Of a DNA stretch of 64,000 nt, positions 26,348 to 34,370 are shown piece after piece. Numbering within the stretch: the stretch's first letter is position 1; every line of letters begins with the position of its first letter. The translations under genes and the position numbers were made by a program. The notes beneath the pieces are model-generated. The model had not been told where the DNA came from, did no database searches, and saw only the letters and a program-made list of their open reading frames with translations. Origin of the DNA: a virus; the IMG/VR virus record IMGVR_UViG_3300031576_000001, positions 62,001-126,000 of that record; one strand, given 5' to 3'.

Positions 26348-27640
26348 ATGAGCCACCCCATAGGGCGAATGGTCGTCTACCTCATGGAAGAGTTGGGGGA
26401 CGCACGCCTACGTTGTGAGGACGTGAAGGGCTACGTGGACCGCGCCCGTGTTCTGTGTGACAACAGCACACACAGGGACCACCTTATCGAGGTAGCGGGG
26501 GACATTGTACACGGGCTGCCGGAGGCGTTGCTCAAGCTGGACAAGGCTTTGGCAGCAACGGCAATGGCGGCGGCTCGAATGGATTACGAGATCATGGCTT
26601 CTGAGCTACGCCCGCAGAAGGCGGACGAGCTAGACGCTGTGATGACGGACTTGCGGCAAAAAAGACTACCGAGGAAATCAGCGATCATGAACAAGCACGA
26701 GACAAGCAAGAGACTCAGCGTACTAGCCAAAGTTATCCGGGCGTGCAACTGCATGGCTCCAGCGGGAGCCCTTCTGGCTCACGAGATCAAGGGGCTAGAG
26801 GGTGGCGTGGTAGCCTCTTTGGGTGAAGCGCCGGAAGGTATGCCAGTGGCGTCCAACCCCGAGGTCGCCTCTCAGGTAGTGGAACAGATTGCGGGGACAC
26901 TGGCTAATGACAGCCCTCCTCCTCCCCGTGAGGTAGCGGCTGCTTTGCGTAAGGTTCTCTCGGATAGCCACGATAACCCCTTGAACCGCAGTGCGGCTCG
27001 TCTTTGGAAGCTGGCTACAACCAAGAGCGAGCTAGGCGAGGGTCTAGTCAAGCTGGGGTGTACCGTTGACCAAGCCAAGGTGACGGTACGTGCTCGATTC
27101 CACGCGGGCAAGCCGGCGGACCCCACTAGCCAAATGAGCGAGGAGGATGCTCAGACCTGGCGTGAAATGAACGACAAGTACAAGGATGTTGTCAAAAACA
27201 TGCACCAAGCCTCTGAGGGCTCCAGTCAACAGCAGGCTCAGACTGCACAACCGCAAGAGCAGAAGCAGTCGGGTGCGGGCGAAGAGTTTCAAAAGCACAA
27301 CCCGGGCATTGACGACGAAGAGGCTGCTGAGATTGACCGCCAGCACGAGAAGAACAAGGACGTTGTGAAGGACCAGCACAAAGAGGCTGCCTCGGACGAC
27401 AACGCCTCTTCGCTTGAGAAGATTGAGGCTGACTTGTTCTCTATGGACGTTGCGGTCAAGGCCATGGTCAAAGAGGCTGGTAAGCTCTCTGACGCCTCTG
27501 GTTTGCAGGGTGCGTTGAAGGCACTGAGTAAGTGCTACGCTGACGTAGAGAGCGAGCTAAAGAAGGCTCAGTCTGCCAAGAAGAGCGCCTCTGCACAGCA
27601 GCCTTACCGCTACGGTCGCTTAGCCAGATTACACAGGTGA
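26348..27640 (+). CDS. helical hypothetical protein, about 424-430 aa
   Basis: ATG at 26348 is chosen; a GTG at 26339 is an in-frame alternative. The protein is almost entirely helical. Residues about 200-330 are charged and Gln-rich (QQQAQTAQPQEQKQS), suggesting a flexible linker between two helical bundles. Two in-frame TTA codons at 27620-27622 and 27629-27631 lie within the last seven codons, and the next gene starts at GTG 27637. No enzyme motif is visible. A structural or internal virion role is likely from context. Confidence 0.65.
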   Translation: MSHPIGRMVVYLMEELGDARLRCEDVKGYVDRARVLCDNSTHRDHLIEVAGDIVHGLPEALLKLDKALAATAMAAARMDYEIMASELRPQKADELDAVMTDLRQKRLPRKSAIMNKHETSKRLSVLAKVIRACNCMAPAGALLAHEIKGLEGGVVASLGEAPEGMPVASNPEVASQVVEQIAGTLANDSPPPPREVAAALRKVLSDSHDNPLNRSAARLWKLATTKSELGEGLVKLGCTVDQAKVTVRARFHAGKPADPTSQMSEEDAQTWREMNDKYKDVVKNMHQASEGSSQQQAQTAQPQEQKQSGAGEEFQKHNPGIDDEEAAEIDRQHEKNKDVVKDQHKEAASDDNASSLEKIEADLFSMDVAVKAMVKEAGKLSDASGLQGALKALSKCYADVESELKKAQSAKKSASAQQPYRYGRLARLHR

Positions 27641-28062
27641 CCCAGCCTCTCCGCTCACGACCTGATTACAGCACCGACACCCCCCCGGCGCTACCCCGAG
27701 GGGCTGAGTCCAAGCTACCCGGGGGTAGCCCTGGGGGTAAGGGGCTACCCCTCGACTCCGGGCTCCCTGGCACCCTCACGTTTGCTCAACCCACGGACAA
27801 CCACCGTGAGCCTACGGTAACAGACACGCACCCCTCTAAGGTAGAGAACGCTGACGACCTTCTCAAGGACCGGGGGCGTATTGACGTGAGAGACCTCGGA
27901 GGTGACGTACCCTCGTACTACGGCAAGGGTCCATCTGACGCGGGCAACCCAAAGACCAAGTACCCTTACCGTGACGGTCTGCCCAACGAGAAGAACGCCA
28001 GCCTGACTGAGAGGGTAGCCCGGCGTTACCTCTCTCGCCTCCCGGTGCTACGCTCACGGTAA
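27637..28062 (+). CDS. Pro/Gly-rich protein ending in LTERVARRYL motif
   Basis: 141 residues from GTG. Residues 1-100 are Pro/Gly/Asp-rich and disordered. The last 20 contain ASLTERVARRYLSRL, the same short motif that opens the 3904 and 31216 proteins. The TAA overlaps the next ATG as TAATG. The motif is at the C-terminus here, so it acts as a portable tag rather than part of a fixed fold. By analogy with short core-targeting tags in T4 head proteins it may direct packaging into the prohead, which is inference. Confidence 0.6.
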   Translation: MTQPLRSRPDYSTDTPPALPRGAESKLPGGSPGGKGLPLDSGLPGTLTFAQPTDNHREPTVTDTHPSKVENADDLLKDRGRIDVRDLGGDVPSYYGKGPSDAGNPKTKYPYRDGLPNEKNASLTERVARRYLSRLPVLRSR

Positions 28063-28493
28063 TGCCGACCTACACGATCAACTGTCCCTGCGGCTACCAA
28101 GGCGACCTCCGTATGACTTTCGGGGAGTATCGTCAGTCGATAACCCAGCCCACGGTACCCTGCCCAGACTGCCAGGCTACAGGCTACACGCTGGGGTTTT
28201 CGAGACCGGGTAACCTGGGGTTCATTCTCAAAGAGGGTGATACGGGCGGGTGGGCTTCCAAGGGGATCAAGGAGAACAAGTGGCGAGCCACGCACAACCA
28301 AGAGATAAGCCGGCGCCAGAAAGAGCACGCTGCCCCTCCTACCCGGCTCATCCCTAACTACCAGGGGCAAGAGGCAGACCGGTGGTCCGACGTACAGGAC
28401 CACGTACACACGACCAAGGGTAAAGAGGCTGCCTCTACGTACAACGCTCTTGTATTCAAGGAGAAGGGTGAGTCACCATGCCCCGTAAAGTAA
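28062..28493 (+). CDS. FmdB-type zinc-ribbon protein 1, 143 aa
   Basis: Opens with MPTYTINCPCGYQG and a later CPDC, the pattern of FmdB-like zinc ribbons at a protein N-terminus. The rest is polar and helical. It resembles the 49689 protein in layout: an N-terminal ribbon followed by a charged tail containing a lysine-rich EK..A segment. Start ATG overlaps the previous TAA. The role is unknown; a virion or regulatory zinc protein are both possible. Confidence 0.65.
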   Translation: MPTYTINCPCGYQGDLRMTFGEYRQSITQPTVPCPDCQATGYTLGFSRPGNLGFILKEGDTGGWASKGIKENKWRATHNQEISRRQKEHAAPPTRLIPNYQGQEADRWSDVQDHVHTTKGKEAASTYNALVFKEKGESPCPVK

Positions 28494-29134
28494 CTACAGC
28501 CCGCCGTCGTAACGACCTCTTTGACCTGTTCTTCCAACCCGAGCCCGCCAGTCCTGCCGGCGTGGACACCTACCGGTTTGAATGGGCTACCAACTTTGAC
28601 GCTGCCCCGGTAGCCCTCTTTACTATCCCAAGGTGGGGCTTTTCTGACCCATTGCTGACACCCCTGGAACACTCGGCGCTCTCGGTCTTTAACAACCCAA
28701 ATCAAGCCAGGGTGGCATTCAAGGGGTTTAGCTACTCTATCCCTCAGACCGCCCCGGTGTGGCTACGGGTGGTGTACCTCCTCAATGGGGTAGACACTAC
28801 AACGAGCGGGTGGCAGCTTTTGCCTGCCTATGACACGTCCTATCGCCCGGTTGTCGTGCTGGCGGGCGTTGTGCCTTCGGCGGCTTCGCTGGCTACTTCT
28901 CTTGAACTGAACCTGCCGTACCAGCTTACGGGCTGGACGGTGACCAACCTCTCAGCGACGGCATTGAAGATGGCTTTTGCACCTGGGGGACCGGAGCTAA
29001 CCGTACCGCCCCTGGCGACTCAGTATCCCACGCAGGGCACGTCGGGCGTGGTTTATGTCCGGGGTGATGGTGCGCCCGTAACGGTGTCGATCCAAGCGGC
29101 GTACCCCTACGGGCTCTTATTCCCAAGCCTCTAA
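28478..29134 (+). CDS. beta-rich structural-type protein, 218 aa
   Basis: ATG at 28478 overlaps the end of the previous gene by 16 bases and has AAGGGTGAG upstream. The protein is rich in Val, Thr, Pro and Tyr with alternating hydrophobic residues, a beta-sandwich pattern common in fibre, baseplate and decoration proteins. It has no cysteine cluster or membrane span. In-frame TTA at 29117-29119 is five codons before the TAA. Confidence 0.65.
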   Translation: MPRKVTTARRRNDLFDLFFQPEPASPAGVDTYRFEWATNFDAAPVALFTIPRWGFSDPLLTPLEHSALSVFNNPNQARVAFKGFSYSIPQTAPVWLRVVYLLNGVDTTTSGWQLLPAYDTSYRPVVVLAGVVPSAASLATSLELNLPYQLTGWTVTNLSATALKMAFAPGGPELTVPPLATQYPTQGTSGVVYVRGDGAPVTVSIQAAYPYGLLFPSL

Positions 29135-29160
29135 CCAAGAGGACGGCATAGAGACAACCA

Positions 29161-29757
29161 ATGCTACGAGTCATTCACAGTCAAACCGTGACGGGCGCCA
29201 TTCTGATCGATGATATCGACGATGGTTTGCCCAACAAGACCGCAAGGCGTCTAGGGGGGACTGCGGACCCCAAGGCTTACGAGCGTGACGGTTACGCCAA
29301 CGCTCGTAAGCAACCTTGCTACGTGAAGAGGGTCAACCCGGCAGACCCCACCGTGGCGGGCTACATTGACGTAGAGGAGACGGCTCGCGTAGCCCTCTCA
29401 GCGGATAAGGGTAAAATCGCGGGCTTTCGTAACGCTGGCTTGGTTACCTTGGTTAGCTTTACGGCTGCTGACGTTGCGGAGCCTACGGTGGCTTCTGCCG
29501 TGCTGGCGGCTTTTCTTAGCATCACGGGGACCAACCTTACCAGCGTGGCACCCAACCTTACCCGGGTGACCCTCACCGGTACGGGCGCGACCACGCTTAC
29601 CCAGACTCAGATCATTCTGGGTGGCGGCACCGTGACCCCCCTGTCTATCACGATCCCTGCGGCCATGGTGCCCGGCGTCGCCGTGGCAACGTCTTTCGTA
29701 ACGGTCACCGCAGACCTTCAAACTTCACCCATCGCCGTAGCGGTCACCTTAGAGTAG
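29161..29757 (+). CDS. Ig-like domain virion protein 1, 198 aa
   Basis: Residues 1-80 form a polar N-terminal domain. Residues 110-198 read as an IPT/Ig-like beta-sandwich (LTRVTLTGTGATTLTQTQI, then SITIPAAMVPGVAVATSFVTV). The next gene ends in a related domain. In-frame TTA at 29749-29751 precedes the TAG by one codon (TTA GAG TAG). Ig-like domains on phage virions usually bind surfaces weakly; location here would be tail or capsid surface. Confidence 0.65.
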   Translation: MLRVIHSQTVTGAILIDDIDDGLPNKTARRLGGTADPKAYERDGYANARKQPCYVKRVNPADPTVAGYIDVEETARVALSADKGKIAGFRNAGLVTLVSFTAADVAEPTVASAVLAAFLSITGTNLTSVAPNLTRVTLTGTGATTLTQTQIILGGGTVTPLSITIPAAMVPGVAVATSFVTVTADLQTSPIAVAVTLE

Positions 29758-29775
29758 GGAGCCTAGAGAAAACCC

Positions 29776-30528
29776 ATGCGTATTGGAGTCATTCGAGCCG
29801 ACATAAGCAAGTCGCTCTTCATCGCGGACGTTGAGCCTACGTCACAGTACAACCCCATGACGGACGCCGAGGGGCAAACGCGCTACGTCTACCGTCCAGA
29901 CCTCGCCCGCATTCAAGCGTATCTCAACGCTCAGGGTCTAGTAGCCTCTGCGGCTGCCCTGATTCTGGCGACCGTTCCTGTGGGTGGACCCGTCAACGTG
30001 TCCTCTGCGGCGATCACGGGCGTAGCTGGTCTGGGTGCAGCAACCGTTGCACAAGTTCGAGCGTTGCAAGACCTCCTAGCCCCTCGCCTGGTAGAGACAC
30101 GGGCAGCACGGGAGAGCTTCTTGGTAGGCAACCTGCGGGGCTTCCTTGCACCCACCTTCAACCCGGACCCTCACCGTATTCCGGCGCTAGCCAACGGTGC
30201 GGCCATCGGGGTTGTAGCGGACGACGGTGTTTCGGCGCTGACCTACACGGCACCGGTACTGGCGCTGGCGGACCTGGGCACCCCCAACGTGGGGGACGTT
30301 ACGCTCACGGGAACGGGCATGTTCTTCGTGGACTCCCCTCTTTTCGTGAAGTTCACGGGCGTTCTGACCAAGAGGCTAGAGCGCAGCACCATCGAGCAAG
30401 CGGGCGGCACCCTCTCGGCTACCAGCACGGTTATACCGGCTGTGCTCTTGCCAGGGGCTACGCTGGCGACGACGAGCGTGCGGGTTCAGGTGGGCTCGCT
30501 CTTGTCCAACTCGCTGGTCTTGACCTGA
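29776..30528 (+). CDS. Ig-like domain virion protein 2, 250 aa
   Basis: The C-terminal 85 residues (VGDVTLTGTGMFFVDSPL ... VIPAVLLPGATLATTSVRV) are homologous in pattern to those of the preceding gene. The N-terminal 90 residues form an Ala-rich helical domain around QVRALQDLLAPRLV. Start ATG has a purine-rich leader. It contains no in-frame TTA and ends in TGA. The pair probably arose by duplication and encodes surface or tail-associated virion proteins. Confidence 0.65.
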   Translation: MRIGVIRADISKSLFIADVEPTSQYNPMTDAEGQTRYVYRPDLARIQAYLNAQGLVASAAALILATVPVGGPVNVSSAAITGVAGLGAATVAQVRALQDLLAPRLVETRAARESFLVGNLRGFLAPTFNPDPHRIPALANGAAIGVVADDGVSALTYTAPVLALADLGTPNVGDVTLTGTGMFFVDSPLFVKFTGVLTKRLERSTIEQAGGTLSATSTVIPAVLLPGATLATTSVRVQVGSLLSNSLVLT

Positions 30529-30547
30529 GCGAGATTAGGGACCACCC

Positions 30548-30790
30548 ATGGCTAAAGATGAAAATGAATACAAGACCCCTGACCTGTACTTCGCCGCCTA
30601 TCTCAAGGTGGCGGGGTGTCCCATGCCCAAGACAGACAGGGTGGGCAAGCGGGTCTTCTTCTGCTTTGACGTGGGTGTGTCCAACGTAGAAGAGCTAAAA
30701 CGGGGCTACTTCTCAGGTCAGTCCAAGGTGCCCGCCCTTGGTTACGCTAACGAGATCAAGACCCTCAAAGCGTTGTGCCACATGGAGTGA
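30548..30790 (+). CDS. small phage protein, DUF5659-like
   Basis: 80 residues. The layout DLYFAAYLKVAGCPM...GKRVFFCFD...LKRGYFSGQSKV...EIKTLKALCH resembles the small DUF5659 phage family as I remember it; a profile search would be needed to be sure. The leader is GATTAGGGACCACCC before ATG. The product is soluble. No function is established for that family. Confidence 0.55.
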   Translation: MAKDENEYKTPDLYFAAYLKVAGCPMPKTDRVGKRVFFCFDVGVSNVEELKRGYFSGQSKVPALGYANEIKTLKALCHME

Positions 30791-30821
30791 CCTCCCTGAG
30801 AGGTAGCCACGCCTAGTCACC

Positions 30822-31208
30822 ATGCCTTACTACCTCTCAGCCCATACCGTTGCACCGTCTACGCTCGTACAGGAGCAAGTGGACGTGTTTGCCGTGGATG
30901 GCTTTACCCGAGTACCCGCCCTGGTACCGGGTTTGGTGACGCTGAGGTTGACGTACAACAACACGGTGCTGGCGTGGTCCTTGGTTTCAGGTATCGGGGT
31001 AACGGATACCTCCGTGGTCGCGGGCTCTGTCTTCTGGGATGAGGTCTCTCCAGGGTACTACCGAGTGCGGTTCTTCCCCAACGCGCCCGGGGCTTGGCGC
31101 CTGGAGTTTGTCTACCCTCCCTCTGGGCAGAGAACCGTGCTTGTTTACGACGTGACTCCCCCAGCCCCGACACCAACCCTAGGTCTACACGCCTCATTCA
31201 CCGGATAA
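30822..31208 (+). CDS. beta-sandwich structural protein, 128 aa
   Basis: The core (VTLRLTYNN..VLAW, PGYYRVRFFPNAPGAWRLEFVYP, RTVLVYDV) is an Ig-like beta-sandwich. The pattern of G-x-Y-x-V-x-F/W followed by an aromatic-rich strand is shared with the 32468 and 37683 proteins, suggesting a small family of tail or baseplate domains. Ends in TAA with the next gene eight bases downstream. Confidence 0.6.
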   Translation: MPYYLSAHTVAPSTLVQEQVDVFAVDGFTRVPALVPGLVTLRLTYNNTVLAWSLVSGIGVTDTSVVAGSVFWDEVSPGYYRVRFFPNAPGAWRLEFVYPPSGQRTVLVYDVTPPAPTPTLGLHASFTG

Positions 31209-31215
31209 AGTACCC

Positions 31216-31848
31216 ATGTTGACAGAACGCATCGTTACCCGTTACCTCACCGCTGCAAAGAAGTCCGTAGACACCAAAGCTATGCGGGCTCTTCTGATCG
31301 ACAAGATGGACGAAGCGCGAGACTTGCAGAGCAAGACCTACGCTGAGGGTTTCAAGCCGCTCCTTGAGATGCGCAATTGGGCTCAAAAGGCTTTCGACCA
31401 AGTGTACGCTACGGCTAACGAAACCCCCAAGATCGACTGGGCTGCGGGTGAGAAGATCGCCCAGGAAGCTCTCAGTGTAATGCCGGTTTGGCAGTCACAC
31501 TTGAAGGGGGTGGCTGCCCTGGCAAAAGCCCTGTCTGCTGTGGATAAGGACCAGCGGGTAGTGTCCAAGCCCGACGTTGAGAGCACCAAAGAGAGTGTCG
31601 AGGCTATCAAGGTGCTGGTCACCCGGCTAAAGGGGGACTGGGACATTTGCAAGGACATCAAGAAGTGGAACCTCAAGCAAAAGAAGACTGAGGACCAGAC
31701 CAGGGAACGGCACGACGCAATTGAGAGCCTCGACGAACTGCGTAAGGTGACACACGACGCCTGGGAAGCCGCCTATAACATTCGCCCTGCCCTGGTTCAA
31801 GGACTCACGTCTGAAATCGACTCGGCGCTCAAGTTCACTTACAAGTGA
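31216..31848 (+). CDS. helical protein with N-terminal LTERIVTRYL motif
   Basis: 210 residues, almost all alpha-helical and rich in Lys, Glu and Asp. It starts with MLTERIVTRYLTAAKKS, the same tag seen in the 3904 and 27637 proteins. No enzymatic motif or membrane span is present. It is the last rightward gene before the leftward accessory island. The function is unknown; an internal head or core protein is possible. Confidence 0.65.
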   Translation: MLTERIVTRYLTAAKKSVDTKAMRALLIDKMDEARDLQSKTYAEGFKPLLEMRNWAQKAFDQVYATANETPKIDWAAGEKIAQEALSVMPVWQSHLKGVAALAKALSAVDKDQRVVSKPDVESTKESVEAIKVLVTRLKGDWDICKDIKKWNLKQKKTEDQTRERHDAIESLDELRKVTHDAWEAAYNIRPALVQGLTSEIDSALKFTYK

Positions 31849-31880
31849 CCGTGTAGTGCTCCCCGTAACCCCGGAGAGTG

Positions 31881-32213
31881 CTACACACCTCTCGGGCGGG
31901 CTGACGGGCGGGGCGCTCGCTTAGGTCGCAGGGCGTGTGCTTTCTCTTGCCAGGCGGGCTGTAGGTCGCCATCGTTCACGTAAGTCTGCCCACACTCCTC
32001 GATCTGAGCGATAGCCTCACGGAGGGCGTGCAGGATGTACGCCGCGTCCCCCTCCAGGTGAATGTCCTCCGGCGCCTTGGTGAAAACGTCCTCGGTCAGG
32101 AAGGTCAGGCGCACCTTCATGCTGCGCGCCATGTGCTCCCCCCTCCGCACGGGCGTCAATGAAGCCCCCAGGCAAACCTCAGCCTTGCTATTGATGTCGT
32201 GTACGATCCTCAT
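31881..32213 (-). CDS. hypothetical protein, 110 aa
   Basis: ATG at 32213 (leftward) has AAGAGG eight bases upstream, which decides the start against two earlier in-frame codons. The product is alpha/beta with an acidic region EDIHLEGDAAYILHALREAI and an Arg/Pro-rich C-terminus. A GTTTCCATATAG element facing left lies about 55-66 bases upstream. It converges with the 31216 gene. Confidence 0.55.
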   Translation of the reverse strand: MRIVHDINSKAEVCLGASLTPVRRGEHMARSMKVRLTFLTEDVFTKAPEDIHLEGDAAYILHALREAIAQIEECGQTYVNDGDLQPAWQEKAHALRPKRAPRPSARPRGV

Positions 32214-32267
32214 GGTGCCTCTTAGTACACCGGGGCAGCTAGACGCACCCAAAACTACCCCCTCAAC

Positions 32268-32279
32268 CTATATGGAAAC
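32268..32279 (-). promoter_or_regulatory. leftward GTTTCCATATAG element
   Basis: Reading leftward, GTTTCCATATAG is followed by GTTGAG. An identical 12-mer faces right at 32357-32368. The pair forms a 12-bp inverted repeat around an AT-rich 77-base spacer between divergent genes. Two outward-facing copies of the same box suggest divergent phage promoters; ATATAG could be a -10 box. Confidence 0.45.
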
Positions 32280-32356
32280 CAGGAGCGTTCAATAGTGCCA
32301 ATTTGAGGATTTCTCGATGTTTTTGATCATCCAGCCCCAGGGGCGGATCGACCCTC

Positions 32357-32368
32357 GTTTCCATATAG
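32357..32368 (+). promoter_or_regulatory. rightward GTTTCCATATAG element
   Basis: Same 12-mer as the leftward copy, followed by TTCAATAAGAG, and pointing at the 32468 gene about 100 bases downstream. GTTCAATA also occurs directly after the first arm, at 32285-32292. No other copy was seen in the window. Confidence 0.45.
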
Positions 32369-32467
32369 TTCAATAAGAGTGTAGGGCTCCTCCATACACA
32401 AAGAGGGTGGGTCACCCAAGACCCTCCAAGGGGTCCGGTTTTAGTTTCACTCCCCGGGGCTTCTGGC

Positions 32468-32884
32468 ATGGCGTGTACTTGTTCGTGCAACCCGACGTAT
32501 CCCGGGGGTTTTGCGCCTGCGGTGTCCCCTGGGGTTTTCGTAGTGTGTGCCGTGTTTTCGCGGGGCGACTTGCCGATCTTCTTCAAGGACAGCAGCGGTA
32601 ACCCTACCAGTCCGTACCTGGTGGCGTACAGTCTGTACCAGCAAGGCGCGTGTGGGGCTGTCTTGGTGGGGTGTGCAGACAGGACGCCCGTAGAGGCTGC
32701 TGTGGGGGAGTATTACGTCTCGGGGGTCGCGGCTTCGCCTGGGCAATGGTTCGTGGAATGGACCTACCAGGAGACCAGTACCTCTCCGCTAACCGGGGTC
32801 ATCTTTGCGTTCACGGTGTTTGACCCGGCTCGCTACTGCCCCAAGTGTTGCGGCTCCCCCTGTCTCTGTCCCTCTGGGTGGTAG
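32468..32884 (+). CDS. beta-sandwich structural protein with terminal cysteine clusters, 138 aa
   Basis: The middle is paralogous to the 37683 protein: both contain GEYY.S, a W-x-x-E-T-x-x-SPL segment and a final beta strand (FAFTVFD / QEFQVID). The N-terminus has CTCSC and the C-terminus CPKCCGSPCLCP, a likely zinc- or disulfide-bonded knob not found in the paralogue. It is a lone rightward gene inside a leftward island and may be served by the GTTTCCATATAG element upstream. Probably a tail or baseplate component. Confidence 0.65.
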   Translation: MACTCSCNPTYPGGFAPAVSPGVFVVCAVFSRGDLPIFFKDSSGNPTSPYLVAYSLYQQGACGAVLVGCADRTPVEAAVGEYYVSGVAASPGQWFVEWTYQETSTSPLTGVIFAFTVFDPARYCPKCCGSPCLCPSGW

Positions 32885-33103
32885 CTAGCGGTAGTGTCTT
32901 AAGGGCGTCTCGCGCCAGAGAATGAGAGCCGCCTTGGTGATGAGGAAAGCCTCCTCGGGGCTGACGCCCTTTGCTGCCAGGTACGCCGGCAAGTCCTGCG
33001 GGTCCACGCCGTAGTCCAGAGCCATCCTGGCGCGGCGCATGAGCCTCTCGGTGTCCCCATTGTCTTCGTGAGCGAGGGGGCACGGGGAAATTTTGAGGTA
33101 CAT
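32885..33103 (-). CDS. hypothetical protein, 72 aa
   Basis: ATG at 33103 has AGAGG nine bases upstream; a GTG at 33133 is an alternative. The product is helical, with an EDNGDTERLMRRARMALDYG segment. In-frame TTA (plus-strand 32900-32902) lies five codons before the TAG. Its stop abuts the TAG of the convergent 32468 gene. The role is unknown. Confidence 0.5.
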   Translation of the reverse strand: MYLKISPCPLAHEDNGDTERLMRRARMALDYGVDPQDLPAYLAAKGVSPEEAFLITKAALILWRETPLRHYR

Positions 33104-33107
33104 CGGG

Positions 33108-33311
33108 TCAAACCTCTTCGAGGAGATCCGCACGGAGGGGGTAGGCCACGCACTCGGGACTCAGCGTGACCGAAAACTCGGCGCGCTTGGGTGTGGTGGG
33201 GTGGTGGTAGACTTCAAGCACCGTGACCACAGAGCCCACAGGGAGGCAACACACCCCCGTGACTTTGAGGGTGGCGCCGCGCTTGACTAGGAGAGACTGA
33301 GAGGGAGTCAT
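33108..33311 (-). CDS. small SH3-like/KOW-type protein, 67 aa
   Basis: ATG at 33311 carries the conserved leader CGTGAATC-N14-ACGTAAGAG. The sequence KRGATLKVTGVCCLPVGSVVTVLEVYHHP reads as a small beta-barrel of the KOW or SH3 sort. The 37388 protein (KGEVLEVYKSQGKVYLTL) is similar and has the same leader. Its stop lies just upstream of the 33103 start. It may bind RNA or protein; unproven. Confidence 0.55.
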   Translation of the reverse strand: MTPSQSLLVKRGATLKVTGVCCLPVGSVVTVLEVYHHPTTPKRAEFSVTLSPECVAYPLRADLLEEV

Positions 33312-33316
33312 AACCC

Positions 33317-33347
33317 CTCTTACGTACAACCCTCCCCGGGATTCACG
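33317..33347 (-). promoter_or_regulatory. conserved leader element, copy A
   Basis: Leftward CGTGAATC, 14 bases, ACGTAAGAG, 5 bases, then ATG at 33311. The AAGAG half can act as Shine-Dalgarno; the CGTGAATC half lies further upstream than a Shine-Dalgarno needs, so it may be a promoter box. Confidence 0.6.
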
Positions 33348-33352
33348 ACATT

Positions 33353-34009
33353 TCAGAGGATGCCCCTCCCCGTCACCTGTAACCAAGGGGGCTCCTGGGG
33401 CTCTTGGTTTTTCTTGCTTCGCCGGGCGGGCTTCTCCGTCACGACCCAGGCAGCACAACCGAGGGGGCTCCGCTGTTGCAAATCCTGGTAGACACGCTCG
33501 CCGGCTTGCTCAGCCTCGCTCCCCTTGCCGTAATCGTACAGAGCGTCCATCTGACGCACCGAGAGGTGGTTGGGGTAGCGCCTCTCCTCGTCCTTCTGGT
33601 TAAGCCACTCTTCGATCTGCGCCTTGATGCTCTTCTTGAAGTCGCCCCGGGGGTTGGTACGCATACAGCCCCAGCACAGGGCGTACAACTCCTCGAAAGG
33701 CAGCGTGAAGAGGGAGCGCTGCCAGTGCTCGCTCCAAGAGGGCATGACGCCAGCCGACCACGCGAAGTGCCAGGACGAGGCATTCTCAACCCACTCCTCC
33801 ACGGAGAGCCACGCGGGCAGCGTGACGGGCAGAACCTCGTAAACCTTCTTCTCGACGAGACGGTCAGCACAGGGGATCGTGACCGTCTCGTCGAGGTTGA
33901 CTTCGCCCTCGACGTAGACCCCCATGGGGCTGCGGGGGGTAGAGGCGTTCTCCCCGTGGGCACGGAAGATGACTTGGTGGGTAGCGAAGAGGTTTTCGGA
34001 TGTGGACAT
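33353..34009 (-). CDS. hypothetical protein, about 209-218 aa
   Basis: ATG at 34009 follows conserved leader element B. The protein is mixed alpha/beta with many Trp (AWLSVEEWVENASSWHFAWS) and a lysine-rich C-terminus. No catalytic motif is recognised. In-frame TTA (plus-strand 33380-33382) lies nine codons before the TGA. An opposite-strand ORF covers the same span but has no ribosome binding site and lower-complexity residues, so this strand is preferred. Confidence 0.6.
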   Translation of the reverse strand: MSTSENLFATHQVIFRAHGENASTPRSPMGVYVEGEVNLDETVTIPCADRLVEKKVYEVLPVTLPAWLSVEEWVENASSWHFAWSAGVMPSWSEHWQRSLFTLPFEELYALCWGCMRTNPRGDFKKSIKAQIEEWLNQKDEERRYPNHLSVRQMDALYDYGKGSEAEQAGERVYQDLQQRSPLGCAAWVVTEKPARRSKKNQEPQEPPWLQVTGRGIL

Positions 34010-34015
34010 ACCAAT

Positions 34016-34046
34016 CTCTTACGCACAACCTCGCCCACGATTCACG
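34016..34046 (-). promoter_or_regulatory. conserved leader element, copy B
   Basis: Leftward CGTGAATC, 14 bases, GCGTAAGAG, 6 bases, ATG at 34009. The 14-base spacer shares GAGGTTGT-like residues with copy A. Confidence 0.6.
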
Positions 34047-34054
34047 AAAATCTG

Positions 34055-34357
34055 TTAGGGCTTCTCCAGCCTGGCTTTGGTGTCCAGGTTCTTAGCTACC
34101 CGTTGTAGGACAAGGTAGCCAAGCAAGTCAAGCTCAGCATCTTCGTTGTCCGGGCTCCCTGACTCCGTGGCATGTTTGATGCGTGAGAGCTTGTCGTCCA
34201 TCCTGACCTTGATTTGATCGGTGGGTGAGGCGGACGAGAACACGCGAAGAGGGTCAATGGCTGCGTTACCGTACCGTTGGTTCTTCTCGGTCAGCAGCTT
34301 AGCTACCTCTTCGCAGACAACCCGGATCTCGGCTTGAACTTCGCTTAGTGTGGGCAT
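34055..34357 (-). CDS. MazG/DUF1599-like helical protein, 100 aa
   Basis: ATG at 34357 has AAAAGG eight bases upstream. The pattern LLTEKNQRYGNAA...DQIKVRMDDKLSRI...EDAELDLLGYLVLQ resembles all-alpha NTP pyrophosphatase-like families (MazG superfamily, DUF1599), where acidic residues bind magnesium. Such proteins can act on nucleotides or in nucleotide modification. The assignment rests on motif spacing only. TAA stop, no TTA. Confidence 0.55.
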   Translation of the reverse strand: MPTLSEVQAEIRVVCEEVAKLLTEKNQRYGNAAIDPLRVFSSASPTDQIKVRMDDKLSRIKHATESGSPDNEDAELDLLGYLVLQRVAKNLDTKARLEKP

Positions 34358-34370
34358 GGCGTACACCTTT

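Noticed and set aside
32268-32368. Terminal inverted repeats of an insertion sequence
   Set aside because: The arms are only 12 bp, enclose about 77 bases without a transposase, and no target duplication flanks them.
33404-34108. A 234-codon rightward ORF opposite the 33353 gene
   Set aside because: It has no ribosome binding site and is the antisense shadow of a gene that carries a conserved leader.
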